A stretch of DNA of 64,000 nucleotides, from positions 973,357 through 1,037,356 of the forward strand of contig NW_005200784.1 in the NCBI RefSeq assembly GCF_000372725.1. The letters run 5' to 3'. The DNA is from Emiliania huxleyi CCMP1516 (lineage: Eukaryota; Haptophyta; Isochrysidales; Noelaerhabdaceae). The notes under the pieces are model-generated. The model had not been told where the DNA came from and made no database searches. It saw nothing but the letters and a program-made list of their open reading frames with translations. Both the position numbers and the translations under genes were made by a program. Positions 58,258 through 64,000 of this stretch are shown piece after piece; the first letter of the stretch is position 1, and each line of letters begins with the position of its first letter.

Positions 58258-59843
58258 ATGAGCGGCATGAGCGGCGCCATCCCAACCCAGCTCGCCGACC
58301 TGGCTCGGGGCGACCTGGCCTGGCTGCGCGCCTTCCTCTCCGGGCAGGGGACGCGCGGCACGTCGCTCGCGGCCCAGCTCGACGCGCGGCACGACACCGA
58401 GAAGCAGGACACGCTGCTCACCTGGGCCGCTCGGCACGGGCAGGCCGAGGCGGCGCGGCTGCTGCTCGAGGGCGGCGCGAGCGTCGGGGCGACGACTGGC
58501 CGCGGCGCTTCCGCGCTGTATATCGCGTGCCAGGAGGGGCAGATTGAGTGCGCCCGGCTGCTCCGCGAGGCTGGCGCGGCGACCGATCACGCAGACGCTG
58601 AAGGCTGCACGCCGCTGTACGTCGCGAGCCTGCAGGGCCATAAGCAGTGCGTCCGGCTGCTTCTCGAGGCGAGCGCGGCGGTCAACCAAGCCAAGGAGAA
58701 TGGCGTCACGCCGCTGTGCATTGCGTGCTACAAGGGCCACGTCGAGATCGTCCGGCTGCTCCTCGAGGCTGGCGCAGCGGTCAACCAAGCGATGAACGGC
58801 GGCGCCACGCCGCTGCTCATCGCGTGCCAGCAGGGCCACCTTGAGTGCGCCCAGCTGCTGCGCGGCGCTGGCGCTGACATCAACCAAGCGATGAACGACG
58901 GCGTCACGCCGCTGCTCATGGCGAGCCAGGAGGGCCAGCTCGAGTGCGTCCGGCTGCTCCTCGAGGATGGCGCGGCGATCGACCAGGCCGATGAGCAAGG
59001 CGCCACGCCGCTGTTCGCGGCGTGCGAGGACGGCCACCTCGAGGTCGCCAAGCTCCTCTCCTCCTACGGCGCCTCCCGCGACGATACGCCCTTCGGCACG
59101 CCCGAGGAGGTTGCAATCGAAGGAGGCCACGCCGACCTCGCCGCCTGGCTGGTCGCCAGCCGCGGCTGGACGCCGCTCCAGCATCTCGAGGCGTGCCCGA
59201 GACTAGCGGCCGAAGGCGTGAGCGCGTTGTCCTCACGCCCATTGCCCCTCTTCCGCAGGCGCTCACCGTCGAGCGGGCGCGGGCGCTGCTGCGCGGCGGC
59301 GCTGACCCGCTCGCCGGCGCGCCTTCTTCCCTCGAGCGGGCGCGCGTCCTCTGCTCGTGGGGCGAGTCGGATCCGACCGCTGCGGCCGTCGGTTCCACAG
59401 TCGAGATCCGCTCTCTCGTCTCGCGGCCCTCGATGAACGGCAAGGTCGGCGTCGTCGTCTCCTCCAACGCTTCGACGGCCCGCTTCGGCGTGCGCGTGGC
59501 GGGCGAGGCCAAGGCACTCGCACTGAGGCGCGCACTGCAATGGCCTCTCCTAGACTCGCCGGATCCTCTCTGTGACACGCCTCTGCCCTCCCTCAGGCCG
59601 GCCAACCTGCAGCCAGCGGCCGAGGCGGTGGAGGTGGGCAGGCTGGTCCTCAAGGCGGCGGAGTGGTCGCCGCAGTCCCACGAGCTCTTCCCGGAGGCGG
59701 CTCGCAAGCGGGCGGTCGAGGTGATGCGGCTGGGCTACCTGGTCGCTTGGGACGAGGAGCGCTTCGACAGCCGCGAGGGAGCGGCTCCAGAGCTGGCGGA
59801 CGTCTGGCGCGGCTGTGTCCTGCCAAGGGTGGTGGTGCGATGA
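58258..59843 (+). CDS. Ankyrin-repeat protein
   Basis: Exon 1 (58258-about 59210) has about eight ankyrin repeats, from QDTLLTWAARHGQAEAARLL to TPLFAACEDGHLEVAKLLSS. Most read ATPLxIACxxGHxECxRLL, a strongly homogenised array. A second exon (from 59262, acceptor CTTCCGCAG) adds LTVERARALLRGGADPLAG and a conserved-looking block STVEIRSLVSRPSMNGKVGV. Intron 2 (about 59536-59598) has a GC donor (GCGCGC) and acceptor CCCTCCCTCAG and restores LALR-PANLQPAAEAVEVG. The end lies at 59843. Ankyrin arrays bind proteins, and no enzyme motif is present. The first junction was placed by frame and could be off by a few codons. The next gene is also an ankyrin protein. Confidence 0.8.
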
Positions 59844-60135
59844 CTCACTCGATCCGCACGGGGTTTTCAGTGAGAGGGCCGAACCCCCAGCAGGGGGTCT
59901 TGCCGTTGCCCCTGTGCGGTCGCGTCTCTTTAGCTTTCCTTTCTTTTCTCTCGCCGTCGCCCCCGAGGAAGCCGTCGCCCGCGCCTTGCCTGAGACAGAT
60001 CTTCTTCTTCTTGCCTGTCGCGTGAATCGTGTTGTGCGACCGCCTTTTGCTGCTGAGAGGTTTCGTCTCTTTACTCAGCCAGTCCCGTGCCCAGTGTCGT
60101 AAGACGGAGTTTGTTTTTTTCCGGAAACTCGAGAT
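59844..60135. other. Short intergenic between the ankyrin genes
   Basis: Pyrimidine-rich leader with TTTTTTTCC just before the next ATG; nothing else seen. Confidence 0.4.
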
Positions 60136-62859
60136 ATGCGCCCTCGCGCTCCTCCTGCCTTACAGCTGCCCAGCTGGGAGGAGGCGGCGCACGAGTGGCT
60201 AGCCGCCGCCGACGGGGACGTCGACGCGCCCATTGGAGATGTGCTCGGCTCGACCGTCCTCATGGCTGCGGCGGAGCGCGGGTACACGCGGCTCGTCGAA
60301 AAGGCGCTGCGCCGCGGTGCAGCGGTGGACAGGCAGAACAGGTGCGGCCTCACCGCCTTGATGAGCGCCGCCATGGAGGGCCAGCACGCCGTTGCCGCTG
60401 CGCTGCTGGCCCACGGCGCCGCGCCGCACCTGCAAGACCACGAGGGCAAGACTGCGCTGATGTACGCCGCCTCGCACGGCCGTGTCGAGCTCATATGGCT
60501 GCTGTACCAGCACGGCGCGGAGGTCAACCATCAGTCCGCAGCCGGCCTCACCGCACTGATGCTCGCCGCCGCCCACCACGAAGGGCGTGCCCTCGACGCG
60601 CTGCTCCTCATTTGCAAGGAGAGAGACCTTGCGGACAACGACGGCTTCACCGCGCTCATGGTCGCCGCCCACAGCGGCCACGATCAGGCTGTCGACGCGC
60701 TGCTGCGGGGCGCCGGCTCGGACTGCGACGTAAACCGGCAGGACTGCGAGGGGTCGACCCCGCTGATGTGCGCCGCCGCGATCGGCCACGTGCTGACAGC
60801 CCTCGTGCTGCTTCGGAACGGCGCAAGCGTCGACATGAAGGATGGCAGAGGACGGACCGCGCTGATGGCCGCTGCCGCCGCCGGCCACGAGCAGGTTGTT
60901 GACGTGCTGCTGCAGTACCGCGCGGACGCCAGTCTCGAGGACCTCGACGGCCACACCGCACTGGCGGTCGCCAACCTCTCCGGACACGCGCGTGTGGCCG
61001 ACATCTTGAGAGGTGCTGAGCGCAGCCCCGACGGGTCCGGCGTCTCGAGCGGCGAGGCGGCTCTGGACGCCGCGGGCACTCTCCCGCGGCGGTGGTGGCG
61101 CGGCGGGGCGAGCACGATGGCGGTGGTCGCGCAGCTCCGCCCGCAGACGCCGCTGCCTCCTCCTACGCACGAATCGCGGGAGAGGCGCGTGGCGGAGTGG
61201 AGGGACGCGTACGCGAGGGAGATGTACATCTGGGCGGCGGCGGCAGAATCGCGTGACAAGGGAATCGCCGAGGGCATGGCCGGCCTGAGCCTGCTCCGCT
61301 TCCGCCCCGGCGAGCGTGTGCTGTGCAGGGCCAAGCTCCACGACGAGTTCAAGGCTGGCCGGGTGACGCAGGTTAGACCGGCCAACTCAGCGGCGCTGGG
61401 CGCGCACTACCAGGTGCAGCTCCTCGAAGGCGGCTCGTACGTCTACCCGCGCGTGGACACCGAGCAGTGGATCATCCCCGACGTCGGTCGCCCGTCGCGC
61501 GCTGACGGCCACTTGTTGGAGGCGGCGCAGGCGCAAGCCTCCGGCGGGTTCGGCGGCGGCGGGCCACAGGTGCTCACGGCGGAGGAGGTTGCGGCGCTCC
61601 TCTCGCCGGACGGCCAGGTGCTGTTGCGCGACGCGGCCGAGGCGTTCGGCTTGAATCTGGACCTCTCTCGTCCGGAGACGTTGCTCGAGGGCTTTATAGT
61701 TCGCCGCCAGGCGGCGGTGCTCCGCGCCGGAGAGCCGCTCTACTCGCCCGCGCGCATCGTCAAGGTGACCCCGGCGCCGCCCACGCCACTCTCCTGTACG
61801 GAGTGGCGGCTCGACCCGGCGCGGGAGTGGCGGCTCGACTTGATGACCCTCGTCGACGGCTCCGAGATACGGAGCGAGCCGCAGACCATGCCGTGGTACC
61901 TCTCCAACGCAGACGGCGAGGAGGAGCTGCGCATGTGCTCGCTCACCGTGAGCGCGGCTGGTCTGGTGCACACCCCACTGATGGGCGGACAGGGCAATGG
62001 ACACCCGACCACGGTCGAGCTCGGGCGGGCGCTCTCGTGCGGCGAGGGCGCGGACCGGCTCAACCATCTCGTCTTCACGTCGAGGACGGGCGTCGCGGCG
62101 ATCGACAAGTGGAGGGAGCTGCTGCGCGAGGCGGGACTGTGCGAGGATGAGCCCGCGGCGGGAGAGGACAGGCTCGTGGTTGTGGGCCACTACAGCGCGC
62201 ACGCGAACATGTACGAGCGCTTGCACGGCGCCGAGGCGGCGCTGGTCGACTTTCTGAACGAGATCACGAACTCGAACCTGAAGGAGGAGGAGGCGGCGGT
62301 CTGGCAGCGCTGGCTCGTGGAGCTGTACGACGCGTGGCCCCGCGGGCGGCGGGAGATGGCGGTGGCGTGGCTGCGGTGGCTGGTCCGGCCCGAGGAGCGG
62401 CAGAGGGGCTTTGCGGCGTTATGCGAGTTTGTCGCGCACGAGAATGGGCTCTCGCGCGAGGAGCACATTGCCCGCGACGACGCCGGGCCGTTCAGCCTGG
62501 CAAAGGCGGCGTGCGACGCGCTGGTCGGGCCCGTGGGTGAGCTCGTGGCGGACGGCAAGATGGCCGCGCTGCAGGACCCGGCGGCCGAGGGGTGCCAGGT
62601 TTGCTTGCGCGAGGTGCGCTCCTGCCGCGAGTGGGCGCAGCTGCACCCGTGTCGGCACTGGCTGTGCGCACGCTGCGTGGATGATTGGGTTGCAAAGGTG
62701 GACGGGGAGCGCAGCCGGCCGCAGAGCGGCCGTGACGGTGCGTTGGCCTCCTTGGAGGTGTGCCCGTTGTGCCGCGAGCCGGTTGTGACGAGGAGGCGGG
62801 GGCCACTGAACTGGAAGGGGCTGTCTCCCGAGGCGCTATTAATGAATTTTGGAATGTGA
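60136..62859 (+). CDS. Ankyrin-RING protein (probable E3 ubiquitin ligase)
   Basis: An intronless 907-residue protein. The N-terminal ~290 residues are about eight ankyrin repeats (GLTALMSAAMEGQHAVAAAL, GKTALMYAASHGRVELIWLL, GRTALMAAAAAGHEQVVDVL). A middle region has RFRPGERVLCRAKLHDEFKA ... GAHYQVQLLEGG, a tudor-like or SH3-like fold by eye. The C-terminus is a RING finger: CQVCLREV, then HPCRHWLCARCVDDW and, after a spacer, CPLCREP, a C3HC4 pattern. The likely role is substrate selection by ankyrins and ubiquitin transfer by RING, in the cytosol or nucleus. The start at 60136 is the first Met in frame. The middle ~400 residues have no family I can name. Confidence 0.85.
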   Translation: MRPRAPPALQLPSWEEAAHEWLAAADGDVDAPIGDVLGSTVLMAAAERGYTRLVEKALRRGAAVDRQNRCGLTALMSAAMEGQHAVAAALLAHGAAPHLQDHEGKTALMYAASHGRVELIWLLYQHGAEVNHQSAAGLTALMLAAAHHEGRALDALLLICKERDLADNDGFTALMVAAHSGHDQAVDALLRGAGSDCDVNRQDCEGSTPLMCAAAIGHVLTALVLLRNGASVDMKDGRGRTALMAAAAAGHEQVVDVLLQYRADASLEDLDGHTALAVANLSGHARVADILRGAERSPDGSGVSSGEAALDAAGTLPRRWWRGGASTMAVVAQLRPQTPLPPPTHESRERRVAEWRDAYAREMYIWAAAAESRDKGIAEGMAGLSLLRFRPGERVLCRAKLHDEFKAGRVTQVRPANSAALGAHYQVQLLEGGSYVYPRVDTEQWIIPDVGRPSRADGHLLEAAQAQASGGFGGGGPQVLTAEEVAALLSPDGQVLLRDAAEAFGLNLDLSRPETLLEGFIVRRQAAVLRAGEPLYSPARIVKVTPAPPTPLSCTEWRLDPAREWRLDLMTLVDGSEIRSEPQTMPWYLSNADGEEELRMCSLTVSAAGLVHTPLMGGQGNGHPTTVELGRALSCGEGADRLNHLVFTSRTGVAAIDKWRELLREAGLCEDEPAAGEDRLVVVGHYSAHANMYERLHGAEAALVDFLNEITNSNLKEEEAAVWQRWLVELYDAWPRGRREMAVAWLRWLVRPEERQRGFAALCEFVAHENGLSREEHIARDDAGPFSLAKAACDALVGPVGELVADGKMAALQDPAAEGCQVCLREVRSCREWAQLHPCRHWLCARCVDDWVAKVDGERSRPQSGRDGALASLEVCPLCREPVVTRRRGPLNWKGLSPEALLMNFGM

Positions 62860-63143
62860 GATGTGTATAGACTATAAGTTAACGGGCAACACCCGACAAA
62901 ACAAAAAGAGAAAAGCTTCCCCCCCCCCCCCCCCGCCGCCGCCGCTGCCGAGCAGTGCAGCGACAGAGTCTCACGGCGTGCACGCGCGAGGTGCAGGCAG
63001 AGACACATGACATGCAAGAGAACATAGACCACGGCCGCCATATGTGCGGAGGGCGGCAGCAACAGTAGTGTGATAAGTATTGAGAGTGCAGTGCGGCGCC
63101 GGCTCGCAGCGCCACCCCCCCCTTCCCTCGCCACGCCCGAAGC
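62860..63143. other. Convergent intergenic
   Basis: Contains a C homopolymer (62918-62934) and GCCGCC. No gene was seen. Confidence 0.5.
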
Positions 63144-64000
63144 TCAGGGGCCGCGCGCCGCCGACCGGCGGGCGCGCTGCGAGTCTGGCTGGGAGGAGCC
63201 CGCCTTCGGCGACGGCGCCCGTGCACGCGCCGCCCCGCGCGTTTCCCGCAGCTTTGCCACGCTGGCGAAGGAGGAACCCGCCCGGCCGGCGGCGGGCTCG
63301 GCGGCGGCGGCGGACGCCCGCTGCGCCTCGAGGCGCAGCTGGTCGACCGCCGCGTCGAGCCGCGCCTCAAACTTGGGATCCCGCGGCCGCGACGGGTCGG
63401 CGATGCCGTGGCGCTTGGGCTGCAGCCGCCGCATCAGCGCTGTCGCGTCGAGCTCTGTGAGCCCGCTGCCGTCGTCGTCGCCGGGGAGCGGCGGGTGGAG
63501 CGCGTCGTGCTCGAAGGTCGCGCGCACGTTGCGAATGGCGCCCGCCGGCTGCTTGGACCATTCGTCAAACCTAAGAGGCCAAAGGAGCGAGTGAGCGTAC
63601 GCTCACCAAGTGCCACCGCCAGTCTCCGCCTGGTGCCACTGCAGGAAGCGGGCCGACTCGAAGAAGCGGTCGCCGAGCATTGCGACGCACTGGACGCCGG
63701 CGCGGTGGAGGATGTAGCCAATGAGGGAGAGCATGCGCCTGTCCTCGCCCTGCTCGGCCGTGGCCTTGCGCGGGCCGCCTAGTTTCACAGGCGGCGGCGT
63801 GAAGAGATGTTCACGTCGCGACGGCCTCGCAGGGGCCGCGATCGCCTATTCGCAACTCGACCGTGTGAAGAAGCGCAATAACGACGTGCGGATGGCCCAA
63901 GGACCACTCGCCTACTCCCAGCGAGAGGTGTGAAGAGACGCCGTTCACGCGCTCCTGTGGAAAGAGGCAGCTCGCCTGTTTACATGTGAACGTGTGAAGA
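63144..64000 (-). CDS. Partial unknown gene at the right edge
   Basis: No family recognised. The last exon (63570-63144) reads FDEWSKQPAGAIRNVRATFE, DATALMRRLQPKRHGIADPS and DPKFEARLDAAVDQLRLEAQ, with a basic C-terminus. The exon before it (63778-63607) reads MLSLIGYILHRAGVQCVAML and GDRFFESARFLQWHQAE. The intron between is 36 bases, GT-AG (GTGAGC...CTCTTAG), and keeps phase. Further upstream (63790-64000) there are three or four short blocks that each end in a TCTTCAC-containing stretch and an AG before GCG. They look like small introns separating very short exons. The gene therefore probably continues beyond the window. Confidence 0.5.

Overview
The window is nuclear DNA of a GC-rich, intron-bearing microalga. 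Evidence for a eukaryote: split genes, a kinesin, an NDUFS4-type complex I subunit, a golgin-84-like protein and an ER protein ending in KEEL. Evidence for a plastid acquired by secondary endosymbiosis: the PDZ-PPR protein begins with a signal-peptide-like stretch followed by an Arg/Pro-rich transit-like stretch. The high GC content, frequent GC-AG introns and dense microsatellites fit a haptophyte best (Emiliania/Chrysochromulina/Prymnesium type). That assignment is inference; other algae with complex plastids are not excluded. I saw no rRNA, tRNA or CRISPR array.

Layout. 1-530 is CCG-rich minisatellite. 1.7-6.4 kb: a family-8 glycosyltransferase (+) and a large PDZ-PPR protein (-). 7.4-9 kb: repeats and a long-TIR DNA transposon. 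10.4-18.8 kb: golgin-84-like (-), WD40 (+), SAP-like/acyl-protein thioesterase (+) and canopy-like ER protein (-). 19-23 kb: a second transposon copy carrying a nested element, a MerC-like gene and two more TIR elements. 23.3-30.9 kb: an acidic N-myristoylation candidate, a 2OG-Fe(II) oxygenase-like gene, a P-loop/SWIM gene whose 5' end is tandemly duplicated, and a small MGC protein with CSMPK repeats. 31.2-39.6 kb: kinesin, the histidine-pathway enzyme HisHF and a 3-hydroxyacyl-CoA dehydrogenase (all -). 40.6-43.3 kb: a ZZ-domain remnant and repeats. 43.5-47.5 kb: NDUFS4 and a fused UreD-UreF urease accessory gene. 48-54.2 kb: three little-known genes, two of them membrane proteins. 54.9-57.3 kb: two near-identical ~500-bp direct repeats, a 109-bp N gap and an 18-bp minisatellite. 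58.2-62.9 kb: two adjacent ankyrin genes, the second ending in a RING finger. The right edge holds a partial gene.

The genes do not form one pathway; this is ordinary eukaryotic gene order. The most striking feature is how the genes are split. Introns were placed by protein continuity and codon phase. About half begin with GC rather than GT. Several begin with a diverged copy of the exon that follows them. Several, in three different genes, share a 3' block (TCTTCAC...TGTGARCAG). This looks like recent intron gain by local duplication or by introner-like elements. A second pattern is a ~300-bp repeat with four copies, each directly upstream of, and co-oriented with, a coding region.
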